64,000 bases of DNA from contig JAULSR010000001.1 of NCBI GenBank assembly GCA_030512295.1, positions 7,401,001-7,465,000 of the forward strand, read 5' to 3'. Each line of letters starts with the position of its first letter. The first letter of the stretch is position 1. A program made the translations under genes and the position numbers. The notes under the pieces were generated by a model that saw nothing but the letters and a program-made list of their open reading frames with translations, was not told where the DNA came from and ran no database searches. This DNA is from Bombardia bombarda. Its lineage: Eukaryota; Ascomycota; Sordariomycetes; Sordariales; Lasiosphaeriaceae. This document shows, in pieces, positions 34,454 to 46,021 of the stretch.

Positions 34454-35152
34454 TCACTTCCTCGTCGTCGTCCCAAACCCCGTAAACCCCATCGCAGCCA
34501 TCATATCATCCTCATCATGCTCCCCCTCAATCCTCACATCCTCGCCATACTCCACCTTCACTTTCACCGCCTCCTCCCTCTCCCTCCTCCTCCTCTCCTC
34601 CGCCTCCTTCCTCTTAACCCTCTTCTCCTCCCTCTCCCTATCATCCTCCTCCTTCCTCACCGCCAGCCGCTCCTTCAAATTAACCACTTCATCCTTCTTC
34701 TGCGCCTGTAGCCTCTCCCACAGCGTGATAATCCGATTGTGCACGTCCTCGGCCGTCGCCTTGCGCACCTCGCCCGTCTGCCCGATGCTGCGCAGGTGCT
34801 GCATGCTGTTGGTGTGCTCCAGCCACTGGATCGAGTCTTTAAAGGTCAGGTCGCACGCCTCGCAGTAGAAGCCGGCCGAGCGCCCGCGCTTGCCGACGCC
34901 CGCGCCCGCGGGGACCAGGGTCGTGGTGCCGACGAGGCGCGAGAAGTCCTGCGTCGCGTTGCGCGCTGTCGTGAGGGTCTCGCTGCCGTCCATGGGCTTG
35001 TAGTATTTCTTGCCCGCCATCTTGGCCTCCCAGCGGGCCTTGCGCTCGTCGCGCTCGGCGGCTTCGCGGTCGGCCGCCTTGGCGGCATATTCGTCGAGGT
35101 CGTACTTTTTGCGGAAGTCGGTGTCGCCGGCGGGTTTGCCGTAGGCGGACAT
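34454..35152 (-). CDS. SNU23: U4/U6.U5 tri-snRNP zinc-finger protein (Snu23/ZMAT2)
   Basis: Single exon, 232 residues. Snu23 belongs to the spliceosomal B complex near the 5' splice site. The protein begins MSAYGKPAGDTDFRKKYD, followed by a charged helix (EYAAKAADREAAERDERKAR) and GKKYYKPMDGSETL. The matrin-type C2H2 finger is FYCEACDLTFKDSIQWLEH, with a second His in MQHLRSIG. A long Glu/Arg/Lys coiled coil and an acidic tail ending GFTGFGTTTRK complete it. I chose the ATG at 35152. A frame extending upstream lacks an ATG and is unlike the family. It shares a 509-bp divergent promoter with DPH5. Confidence 0.94.
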   Translation of the reverse strand: MSAYGKPAGDTDFRKKYDLDEYAAKAADREAAERDERKARWEAKMAGKKYYKPMDGSETLTTARNATQDFSRLVGTTTLVPAGAGVGKRGRSAGFYCEACDLTFKDSIQWLEHTNSMQHLRSIGQTGEVRKATAEDVHNRIITLWERLQAQKKDEVVNLKERLAVRKEEDDREREEKRVKRKEAEERRRREREEAVKVKVEYGEDVRIEGEHDEDDMMAAMGFTGFGTTTRK

Positions 35153-35661
35153 TTTGACAAGGGGCGGGGTGTGGATTGGTAGTGTTTGTTGTATCGCGAT
35201 GGGGAGGGCGCGGATGAGACTGGCGGGGATTGCTCGTGTGTGTTTGTATGATTGTACGACTCGCAATCAGAAGGATAGATAGATGATGGGTGTGCTGAGG
35301 CTGGGGACTTGCAAGCAGCAAGGCGCTGTGTTCTTTGCAAGGATCACGTATTGACGCGCTAAAGTGTAAGTGCTTTTAGAAGACGCGCATTGGCTTTTTC
35401 TGTTGGAGGGGTAGCTTTCGCGGGGTGCTAAGAAAAAAGTCATTAATCCCTGCTCAGCTCTGTCGCATTCGCTGTTGCTAGCGGTAGAACGATACTCGTA
35501 TCTAAGCGTATCTAGGTCGCTGGCGTGGAGTATCTCGTTATCTAACGCGGGGCATTGCAAGTTCAAGATTCTTTATTCTTTCCCCCCCTTGTGATACCAT
35601 ATCTGCCCAGGTGCTTTGAACAAACAAACACCACCAACCACTCCCCTCCATCTCGCCCAAG
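35153..35661. promoter_or_regulatory. Shared divergent promoter of SNU23 and DPH5
   Basis: Only 509 bp separate the two divergent ATGs, so both promoters must lie here. No gene sits within it. No specific factor site was identified. Confidence 0.55.
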
Positions 35662-36601
35662 ATGCTCTACCTAGTTGGCCTTGGCCTCTCTGACGAGACC
35701 GATATCACAGTCAAGGGTCTCGAGGTGGTCAAGAAGGCGTCGCGCGTCTACCTCGAGGCCTACACCAGCATCCTCCTCGTCGACCAGTCTGTTCTTGTAA
35801 CATCCCCCCCCCTTTTTTTTTTTCTTTCTCCCCAGGTTCCCCCTCAGAGCTAACAGCTAACACCAACAGTAGGAAACCTACTACGGCCGGCCCATCGTCG
35901 TCGCCGACCGCGAGATGGTCGAGTCCAACAGCGACGAGATCCTGCGCGAGGCGCAGATGGTCGACGTCGCCTTCCTCGTCGTCGGCGACCCCTTCGGCGC
36001 TACCACGCACACCGACCTCGTCATCCGCGCGCGCGAGCTCGGCATCCCCGTCCGCACCGTGCCCAACGCCTCCATCATGTCGGGCATCGGCGCCGCGGGC
36101 CTGCAGCTCTACAACTTCGGCCAGACCGTCAGCATGGTCTTCTTCACCGACACGTGGCGCCCCGCGAGCTTCTACGACCGCGTCAAGGAGAACAGGTCGA
36201 TCGGCCTGCATACGCTGCTGCTGCTGGATATCAAGGTGAAGGAGCAGAGCTACGAGAATATGGCGCGGGGCAGGCTGGTGTACGAGCCGCCAAGGTACAT
36301 GACGGTGGCGACGTGCGCGCAGCAGATGCTGGAGATTGAGGAGGAGAAGGGCGAGGGGGTATACGGGCCGGAGAGCTTGGCGATCGGCGCGGCAAGGGTG
36401 GGCGGGCTGACGGAGAAGTTTGTGGCGGGGACGTTGAGGGAGCTGTGCGAGAGCGACGAGGCGCTGGGCGGGCCGCTGCATAGTATGGTGTTGTTGGGGA
36501 GGAGGACGCACGAGCTAGAACATGATTACGTGAGGGAGTTTGCGGTTGATAAGGAGAACTGGGATCGGATTTGGAAGAAGGATTATGAGGGGAAGCATTG
36601 A
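35662..36601 (+). CDS. DPH5: Diphthine methyl ester synthase (Dph5)
   Basis: Exons 35662-35796 and 35873-36601 encode 287 residues, the normal length. The enzyme methylates the modified His of elongation factor 2 with S-adenosylmethionine during diphthamide synthesis, in the cytosol. The start MLYLVGLGLSDETDITVKGL is nearly invariant in the family. VVGDPFGATTHTDLVIRARE and the NASIMSGIGAAGLQLYNFGQ region form the SAM site of this tetrapyrrole-methylase fold. The intron has a GTAACA donor after VDQSVL and ends CAGTAG. It contains a C/T homopolymer tract and AGCTAAC branch points. Its stop is 122 bp from the convergent Bli-3-like gene. Confidence 0.96.
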
Positions 36602-36723
36602 CGGCTCTCACTTTCATGAATTATCTACAAGGTTTTAATACACTGGATGGCAATGATATTATTGGGTCTATGGATTAAAAACTACAACTACAGCAGGTAT
36701 GAAAAACCTCCTCGGATTCACAT

Positions 36724-37415
36724 TTAGTGCGAACCCCTCCAGTTGTTCACGTCCTGCTCGTTGATCTCACGCAGCTTGTTGACAGCCGCCGGCTTGCCCG
36801 TCAGCGTGCCCTGCGCGACCTCTGCCACCCGCCCGATGATGTTCTTGGACACGATGGCGTAGTGGGCCGTGGTCATCTTGACGCGGATGACGCCGATCCG
36901 GGGGTCCTCGGGGCCGCCGTCGTGGACGCCATCCTCGAGGTCGCCCAGCCAAGCCTTGAGCGTAGGGCTGTAGTGCTTCTTGACGAGCTCCCGGTCCGTG
37001 ATGATGTTTGCGCGCCCGCTGACCGACGCCCACTCGCCCGAGCTGTTGAGGAAGGAGCAGTTGATGTGCGAGTCGGACGAGAGCTCGTCAGTCTTGCCCG
37101 ACTCGGTGTTGGTGTGGAAGAGGAGGTCGATGCCGCCGGTTTCCTGTTGATCGCATGGTTAGAGCTGTTTTGGAAAAATGATGGTTGGTGGAGTGGTTGG
37201 TGACTTACGGTGGCTGCCAGAGCCATGCACCTCGAGGCCAGGTTACCAGATTTGGCATCGTGGGTCGTCATCATGCAGAACTTGCAGCTGTTTATGAAGT
37301 TGGCGAGGTCCTGGATCTTGTCGGCCAGAGGAGTCTCGTTGTCAAGGTTGGCCTTTCTGTAAGGGTCGGCTGGCTTGCCGTTGCCGACCTGAGCGTTGGA
37401 GAATTGCTGAGACAT
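36724..37415 (-). CDS. bli-3: Bli-3-like FMN-binding split-barrel protein (pyridoxamine-phosphate-oxidase family)
   Basis: Exons 37415-37209 and 37143-36724 encode 208 residues. It resembles Neurospora crassa blue-light-induced Bli-3 and bacterial general-stress flavoproteins of the PNPOx-like fold. The recognisable order is LADKIQDLANFINSCKFCMM, then SRCMALAAT joined to ETGGIDLLFHTNTESGKTDE. After that come SGEWASVSGRANIITDR and HYSPTLKAWLGDLEDGVHDG. The family binds FMN, but the reaction in fungi is not established. The intron is GTAAGT...CAACAG. A cluster of four GATC sites 395-440 bp upstream may be a light-response element (separate entry). Confidence 0.9.
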
Positions 37416-38321
37416 GATGAGAGAGGTGCGATGTTGATGTGAGAATCTTGGTTTAACTGGAGGTATTATTGAGGTTGCCGAGAATAACTGGCAAATTGGA
37501 CGTTTGATTATCTTTGTTGCGATAGTGGTTGAAGGTGAGGAAAGTCGTGAGAGCATGGTATGTAGAAGAGGAATGGTAGGTATTTATTCCCCATCAATAT
37601 CGTCTCGCATCTTATACAATGTCCATCATCAATCATTTCATTCAGGGGCAGTATCCCCGTATCCCACGTAACAGCCATTTCATCATAGACTCCACACAAT
37701 GACAAATAGTTGTTGTTTTGTCTCCATGACACTTACTTCTTGTGCTACTTCTGTTTTCAGAACTGGTGACGTCAGGGACTGGGGTTTTAGGGGTCCCGAG
37801 ACGGCCCGCGATCTTGGGCCCGACGCGATCATTTTCCGATCTCCCTAGATCGAGACAAGATGAACACTGAGTGGACCTTCTTAATCATTCCAACGACCCT
37901 TCTGTCTCGCCCTGTCCCGTCTTGTCGTGTTGATTCCAAGACACTTGTGTAATACATAGTTCATCATAGTGCTGGTCTGGAAAGCTGCATAATGGCAAAG
38001 TACCTACGTATGAGAACGTCGCCAAGAATTGACAGGCTCGTATCTATCATTCTTAGGTAACATAAGTATTTTTTGTCCTTGAAGCCCCTGGATGTTTATC
38101 GCTTCACCCCATGTTACCCCTGAGCTATCCACGATACTCACATAAGATCCGATTCACCTATGCGCGCAAAAATAAACAAGTACTAACAAGGTCGATAAAA
38201 GCCTTTGAACAGTCAATCGCTGAGTGTATCAATATCATACCACATTTCACCTTAAAGACCGCTTACCATATCCATCCTCCCCTCCCCTTTACTTGACTCC
38301 AAATAAGTAAACATCACCACC
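37416..38321. other. Promoter of the Bli-3-like gene and 3' flank of GH92
   Basis: No coding region recognised. It includes the GATC cluster and low-complexity C-rich sequence near 38280-38400 at the end of the GH92 frame. Confidence 0.5.
37810..37853 (-). promoter_or_regulatory. GATC cluster, candidate white-collar light-response element
   Basis: GATC occurs at 37810, 37827, 37838 and 37848, the last within GATCGA. Four in 42 bp compares with one per ~256 bp expected by chance. GATC/GATCGA motifs are known binding sites of the Neurospora White Collar complex, which activates bli-3. The cluster lies about 400 bp upstream of the start codon. Binding is inferred, not shown. Confidence 0.5.
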
Positions 38322-41090
38322 TCACCTACCTCCCACTCCCACTCCCCATCCCAACCCCCACCCCAAACTCCCCCTTATACCTCCTCCCCACCCTCCCCAT
38401 CCCCTTATGCATATTATGCACAACCGTCCCATTAAACCCCCATACCTTCCCAAACTCGGCGGCAGATCCTCCACCCTAGTCCCCCACGCACTCTCATTCC
38501 GCCCCAGCGTCAACACCAGCTCCTTGCCCTCCGTAAAAAAGCTATGGTCGATCCAATTCTTGCCATACGCCTCCCCATCCAGCGTCGCGCTCTGTATATA
38601 CACATTCGCATACTTCGCATCAAACCCGACATTCTTCACTCTGGCCGTCTTGCCCGTGAGCGGGTGCGTGATGTTGACCTCCTCGAAGAAGGGCGGGGTG
38701 ATGAGGTAGACGTCCTGGCCCGGGTTGGGGAAGAGGCCCATCATGGCGAAGGCGACGAAGGAGCCCATGGCGCCGCTGTCGTCGTTTCCCGGGAGGCCGT
38801 CGGGGGTGGTGGAGAAGAAGGACGGGATGTAGAAGTGCGCGCGACGGGCCGAGAGCGCGGGGCGGCCGGCGTAGTGGTACTGGAAGACGGTGAGGAAGGC
38901 GGGCTCGTTGCCGATGTAGGTGATGTTTTGGTCGTGCAGGTAGTTGAGGCGGCGGACGAACGACTCGGGGCCGCCGTACATGGTCATGAGGGTGGCTTGG
39001 TCGTGGGGGACGAAACTGGAAGACAATGGGTTAAAGGGGGTCATACAACAAAGAGACTGGAAAAAAGGGGGCGCGCGAAGATAAAACATACAAGCCATAC
39101 TCCCAAATACTGCTCTCAAACGTCTCCCTGCCCGTATTCTGTAGCGAGCAGACACTAAACGAGTCCAAATTGCTACAATTCAGCGGATTCTGATAGCCCC
39201 ACGTCCTGTTCAGGAAGCGCGGCTCGAAGAAGCCGACAAAGCCCGTGTCGGTGCCGTTCCACCACACCGACGGCTGGTCCGCCTTGAACAGGTTCTGCCA
39301 GTTGCCGCTCGACTCAATGTACTTTTCCTTGTCGGCCGTCTTGCCCATGGCGCCGGCCATCTGGGAGATGCAGAAGTCGTTGTACGAGTACTCGAGCGTG
39401 CGCGAGATGCTGCGCGTCATGGTGCCGAAGCCCTTGTAATCAAAGTCCTGCACGGGGATGTAGCCGAGCGCCTTCCAGCTGTCGAGGCCGCCGCGCCCCT
39501 CGCAGCACCAGTCGTAGGGCTCGACCTCGGCGTCTTTGACCACGGCTGCGTATCCGTCGTCCCACTGGTAGGTGGTGTTAATATGGGATCTGGGAGGGTA
39601 AAGGTGAGCAAGGGTCTTACGTTGATCCCGCCTTTGATGCCCTTGAGATAGGCATCGGCCAGGACGTTGTCGGCGTTTGAGCCGCCCTTTGTGGGTAGTC
39701 AGTACGTTGTGAATGTGGGTTTGCCTTCTCACTCTGAAAGAAAGGGTCCTCACCTGCGTGTACCCCTTGTTTAGACTCATCCGGCAGTCTGGCAGCCATC
39801 CAACGTTTCGGTACGTGTCGATAAGCGACCTGATCATCTCGGCGACAGCCAAAGGGTCTGTGATAGTGAGAAATGGAAGCTGTGACCGAAACAAGTCCCA
39901 GATGCTGTGCGACCATAGAAGGTTAGTTTCAAGTATCTGTCCAGCTTGAATTTTTGACCATTTATCCCAGTTGGTACTTGCCAGTAAAAGGAGTCAAAAT
40001 ACGGCTCGCTGCTCGACCAAAGGGGGTTCTCCCCGGTATAGTTCTGCGGGTTTATCATGGTCCGGTAGATACCACTATAAAAGTTCACCAGCATTGACCC
40101 GTCGACACCGTTGGGCGAGACCTTAATAGGGCTCATCTTCGCCCGCCATGCCTCGGTCGCCGCGTCAGCAACACGGTCGTAATCAAAGTCGGGGATCTCG
40201 CTTTCGGCATGCGAGCAAGCCTGGGCAGAGCTGATGAAGCTCGTGGCGGTCCGCACCAGAATCGGCTCGACGGCCGACTTGAAGCGCACAAAAGCACCTC
40301 CCGGCAGCGGGTAGCCGTTGATGGAGCGCGAGATTGTCAGGTCCTTCACAGCGGCGCTTGCTCGGCTGTCGGCAAAGATGCCGTTGTCCAGGATTTCGGC
40401 TCCGGAAAAGTCGGTGCAAAAGTACAGGACATAGTTGCCGCCGCCGAAGCTGGGCAGGAAGCGGGCATTGCCTGTGATGCGGCCTGTGGTTGCGTCGACC
40501 GAGACGCTGGCATTGTCCTGGCGGGAGTTTGAGAGGTCGGTAAGGTCCTGCAGGATCAGGGGCTGGGCTGGCTGGCCGTCGGAGCCGAGCGTGGGGAAGG
40601 TGAACCTGAACAAGGAGGCGTGCTGCGTGACCGTCATCTCGGCGTGGATGCTGGTGTTCAAGGTAATGCTGAATATCCCCGGCTTCGCCGACACAGTGAC
40701 ATTGTTAAAGCCACCAAAGTTGGCCCGAATTCGCTTGGGGAAAGCACAATTGTTGACGTCCCCGCCGGGGCAGTTGGTGTAGGGAAACAGGGCAAAGTTT
40801 CCCAGGCTGGGGCTCCCGCCAGTACCGCTGTCGTGCATGGTGCTGAAGCCGTTCACCGGTGTGCCATCTAATGTGAAGCCGCCCTGGTTGCTCCCGCTGG
40901 TGGTATCGGCAACAGCCTTGGCCATGCCATAGGGCAGCGAAGCTCCCGGGAAGACATTGCCGCCGTTGCTGGCCCCGATCAAGGGGTCGACGTACTGGAG
41001 CACGTCAAAGCCGTCTTCCTGTTGCGCGACCACCTTGGGCACAAGAGCGAGCGCGAGCCAGCAGAAGGCAGAGGGGAGAACCACCATCAT
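38322..41090 (-). CDS. Secreted GH92 alpha-mannosidase
   Basis: Five exons give about 830 residues: 41090-39982, 39904-39754, 39686-39621, 39564-39092 and 39015-38322. GH92 enzymes are calcium-dependent exo-alpha-mannosidases, mostly alpha-1,2. A signal peptide (MMVVLPSAFCWLALALVPKV) precedes VLQYVDPLIGASNGGNVFPG, the family start. Later hallmarks are SLGNFALFPYTNCPGG, the FYCIWD motif, YDWCCEGRGG and PGNDDSGAMGSF. Exon 1 to exon 2 only joins in frame through a GC donor (GCAAGT at 39981), creating FYCIWD. The other introns are GT-AG. The upstream frame before 41090 lacks an ATG. The last ~35 residues are a Gly/Trp-rich tail unlike the family, so the 3' end may differ. It probably degrades fungal or host glycans outside the cell. 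Confidence 0.9.
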
Positions 41091-43621
41091 CGCGAGTTTG
41101 TTGACAATGACGATGATGGCTGAATGCACGTGGGGGTGCCAAACAGAAAGGGGGAGGGGGGAGGAAGAGACACGGTGAGCATGGTCATGGGTGTATCTTA
41201 TGTCCTTGCCATATTATTCTATACAAGAGGACGGGGGGCGCCATTCATCCATCCGTGTAGTGTAATAGCCGGGCGTGGAGGTGACAGTGCCATGCGGGCA
41301 AGCTGCATCTGCCGATCATGATTAATGATGGATTCACGAAGGGTCGGTTCCTGGCTTCTTTCTCTCTCTGTGTGTGTGTGTCTCAATGCGCGCCATGCAT
41401 CCGTTGATGGCCCAACAGGCCGATTCAAGGTTTGGTGTGGCCATGGGATAATCACCAGCCCCCTTCCAGCAGATTTCGTGTCGTTCCCATTCTCCCACAT
41501 CGACCCGTTGCACCCGCGTGGAGGGCTGGCCGGCCAGCCTTCATCTCTCATTGTCCAACCCCGCGCTCACCGAGGGAGTGCGGCCTGATGTTTCGCAGGA
41601 ATGTTTCTCAACTATTGCATTTGTGTCGATAACGGCCGCGGTCTCGCCGTATCACCTTGGTCTTCTGCATATGCAGCTGAGCATAGCTACCTGTTTACCC
41701 TGCCGTTGTGAGGAAGGATGAGGCCGTCTTGCTGGGTGGTACTGTAAGTTGATCCATGGATGGTGCATCGCGCTGCGGTGTAGCTCTGCCGACACAACGT
41801 TGCAATGTCGTACAGCAAGCACAATGTCCGGGATTCATTCCCGTCGTCATGAGCTCCCTCTGCCCTGCTGAAGCTTCCGATAACCGGGGTCGTGATCTGG
41901 ATCCATGGAAAACGGTGTGGGAGGTGTGTGTATGGATGGTCATTGGATTGTGGTGTTTGGGGGATAAAAACCCACCTATCGCCAGAGTTTCTGTCCTTCA
42001 GGGCATCGTCCGATTCGCTGGGGGCTGTGAAGATCCGCTATCTAAGCCTTCCGTCTAAGGCAGGTACCTAAGCCCCTCCCGCGCCCACCCCCTCACGCAC
42101 GCATGGAGCCGCCCATGGTGCCTGCCCCCGCCCGCCATCCTCCTGCATGGACGTCCATGCACGCCCCCATCCACCTTTCTTTGTTCTCCGACTCCAACTC
42201 CACGATCCATCCTGTCTGGGGAATGCGCTCGACCTTGTGGCATGCAGCGTCGCGCCATGCATCTAGGGAGCCATCCGCAATCACAACCTACCTCCTCTTG
42301 CTCGTTCTGACCAATTTACTGCCACTGTCCAAGTTGGGTACCTCACTCACTCAGGCCCAGGTGGCAAATTTGGGCTGGGTCAAGGCCAACCATTTGGGCA
42401 CGGGCACGTTTCAATTTGGAGAGCAAAGATGGGAGGAAGGGGCAGCAGGAAGCCACGAACGTCGTGAGGGCGACAACCGAAACTTGAACAACTTGGATTA
42501 TTTATCCCAACTCGACAGATCCTATCTGGCGTCACGAATGGGCAGGGCCGGTACTAAGGGCATGCGGCCGTGTCCATTTAGACACACCGGATTTAAAGGC
42601 TTGTTTACACGTGGGAGATGGCCGAGAATCCAGACTGTCGTCTTCTCAATGAACGCAGACTACGTACCTACCCCAGATCCCTTAGTCCCTAGATTTCCCT
42701 GGCGTCAGTGATGAGCTGTCAGTCTGCAACGATCCGGCCCAGATCCAGCGAACACAGCTTTGTTGACTTCTGTCTATTTCTGGACTGTTCATCGTTTCTT
42801 TACGAACTTCTAGTGGTTTCCTTTGCTTTGCTTCCTGATGACGACTGGCGCTTCCCTAGTGCGAACGCTTCGACCAGATCGTCTGTTTTCCATCCCAGCC
42901 TGTTTCTATACTTTCAATTTTCTAGGCGCTCTCCGGCTCCCTTCTTCGTTGAAAGGTGGGCTTGTTCGAGGACCAGCCTGCCGGGCTCACTGGGTTCCGT
43001 GATCCACCTCATGTCGCGGCCCGCTAGCCATATCACATGGAACATGCTTCGCCTGCCTGCCAGAACGGAGAGAAGATGACCTTTAAGGTTCATTGGTCTG
43101 TTTGCTTGTCTGGCATTCTTGCTGGCGTCGGGATCTCCCGACTATCTACAAGTCGAATATCATCTTGCCCTGGCTACTTCCCCACATGGCGCATTGTTGG
43201 CTCGTTGTCTGGCTTCTCCCTATCAAAGTATAGTTCCGCAAGTCTCGAAATAGGGTCATTGGATGTGTCTATCTCTGTTTTGTCGAGTCATTGGTGCCCG
43301 AGTGATGTGGTCATTCGATGACAACTTCTCTCTCGTCCGGTCTATAAGCACCAACGTCTCGTTCACATTTGGAGCTGGAGCTGAGGAGCAATGCGAATAA
43401 ACTGAGATCTTATACACTACCGACCTCTATCATACCTGACCTGCTATACACTCTTTTAGTTGCAGAGTTGTAGATATTCATGGTTGCCCTGTTATCTGGC
43501 TCGTTTCTATCGCTTGTCGTGACCTGCGCACAACCGCCGGTTTGTCATTTTTGTTTCAGGACAGTTCCTCCTGGACACCTTTCGCTTCTTCTTCAGCTTC
43601 CAATTTTCTTTCAAGTGTAAT
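41091..43621. other. Divergent promoter region of GH92 and the RGS-LOV gene
   Basis: 2.5 kb without a convincing gene. An open frame at 42103-42711 lacks any domain. CTAGGTACCTA-like motifs occur at 42062 and about 42660. The 43.3-43.6 kb part is pyrimidine-rich like a 5' leader. Confidence 0.5.
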
Positions 43622-45990
43622 ATGATATCCTCTACCAAGAGGGGCACCTTCGGGTCACTGTCCCCACCGGGCAGCGAGGACTGGGCCAGACGTGCCAGCC
43701 TTCAGTCTAATCCAGGCCCAGTTCTCATTCTGCCCTACCGATTTGGTCCAAGGCCCAATGACGCGAGCAGCACCAGCGCCTTGCCTTTAACTATCTTGAC
43801 GGCTGTGGAAAACAGCAGACACCCTCCGACCGAGACGGTGGCAGACAAAATGCATTTGCGCCTGCGAAGTGATTCGGGCCTGGCCTTGCACACCAACCAG
43901 GCCGGGTTCCGGCAGTATACCGACTACACGTCGGATGGGTCGCTGCGCTCGCCCACTACGGGCTACCGAAAGAGACCCCTGAGTTACGACGGCGTCAGCA
44001 GCTTCGAGGCCCTCTCACTCGGCAAACGTCAGAGCGCCGAGTCGAGGCCGTCATTGCAGGTGCCTCAGATGCCGCAGCAGTTCAGTCTGGCCGACTTTTT
44101 TGACCCCGCCGTGGTCAAGATGGCTTTTAGTGATCCCATCACGGGAGAGAGGATGTGCCAATTTGCCGAAGGCACTTCTGCGACTGCTGACATGGAGTTC
44201 CTACTTAAGGTTTGTCCAGTCTTCTGTTATTCAGACCTATCTGTCTGACCCAGCTCCTAACTGAAATATCACACACAAGGTGGACGAGTATACTCGTTGC
44301 TTCGGCAACTTAACCTCCATAATTAGCCACATCTCCACCAACTTTACGGGGGCGGAGGCCTCATCGCCACTTCATCTGCCACAGAGCCTCTCCAATGCGG
44401 TAAAGAACAACACCAAACGCTGCGCAAACTCGTATCTGCCCCCGCTGGAGAAGCTCTACAAGGACTCCAAAGTTGTGGTTGAGGAGCGACTCGCCAAGGA
44501 GCTCTACCCAGAGTTCCTCAAATTTCAGCTGAGCCAGTGCATGAGGAGCTCTCTGGCCGCCAGTCGCTCGTTCACGGGGGGCGGCCTCAAACCGACATAT
44601 CCTGGCCTCGGCAACTCGTTCTGTCTTACGGACCCTCTACAAGCTGATTACCCGTTCGTCTACGCCTCCGAAGGCATGGCAAACATGACGGGATACGGCG
44701 CCCGCGAGATCTTGACGAACAATGGCAGGCTCCTACAGGGGCCGTGCACAGACGCCGTCGCCGCACGCCGCATCAGAGAGGCCATGATCATGGGAAGAGA
44801 GACCACGGAGCTGATTGTTAACTACAGGAAGGATGGGTCTCCCTTCTGGAATCTTGTCTTCATCTGCCCCCTGAAGGAGAACGGGAACGTGCGCTTCTGC
44901 CTCGGTGGCCAGATCAACGTCTCCGACGGCGTGGGTCAGGACGTCAAGGACATGATGCGCATCCTAAACTTCAGCCCGCCAGGCGAGCAGATTCACCGCT
45001 CGACCTCTCGCAGCAACAGCATTACCAGCGTCCTTTCGAACAAGAAGGAACGCCCAGTCTGGCGCCACCCAGCGACGACTCCATCCGGCGCTGCAGTCGC
45101 CAACCGGTCTGCATACCGCTTCTTCCGCCGCATCTCCCGGCGGTCAGACGCTCCCAAGACGGCCGCCTCGAAGCGAGGCACGTCACGTCCGGTCACGCCA
45201 TCAACATCATCGACCCCAGCCGCAGCCGCAGCAGACGATCCGCTCCCACCGTCCGCTAAGAGACGGGCGATTGTGCCGACGCAGAAACCACAGCAGCAGC
45301 AGCAGCAGCCGGAACCGAAGGTCAACAGGCCCACTACCCCCTATCCCTGCTTCTTCGTCATGAAGTACATTATCGAGCCGGCAAGCCAACCGGCTGCTAC
45401 TACCGCCGCCACCGCTGGTGCATCCCAAGCTGCCGTCGACTCCAGCCACCACAACAAGCGGCACAACAGCAACGCCACCACCACCACCACCAACATCACC
45501 CCCCGCATGCCCATCTCCTTCTTCTCCGCGTCTGCTCTAGAGCTATTGGGCCTCAAAACCCACGACGGCGAGCAGATCCTGAACAAGGACATATTCACTG
45601 TTCTCACCGAAATATCCCACTCGCCCAGCGTCAGCCGCTGCCTCAGGGGCAGCAGCAACATCATGGACAGCATCACCGCGGGCAAGTCAGCCAGCGCCGA
45701 CCTGCTGGTTTCAACAGCGCCGACGGCGCCAACCTCGACAACAGCAGCGGCGGCGGCAGCAGCAGCACCGAGCGCTGCCGAGAGGGGTCTCCCATCCCCT
45801 ATTTCTGCTGCCAATGGCTCAGCGGGACGACAGCATCAGCCAGCAAAGCATTCGCGGAATGGGAGCACCATTCTGAAGAGCAGCATGAGCGGCAGTAATG
45901 GTAACGGGCATGGGCATAATCACTCGGTGGATTTTATACTGCCTCCAGCTGCCACCAGCACCTCAAACCAGCAGCTTCATCACAACCAGC

Positions 45991-46021
<31 letters not shown>

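Noticed and set aside
35729..36511. 260-codon minus-strand frame
   Set aside because: Antisense to DPH5 exon 2.
42103..42711. 202-codon ATG-started plus-strand frame between GH92 and RGS-LOV
   Set aside because: No domain, uneven composition, and it lies in the long divergent promoter region. Not impossible, but unsupported.
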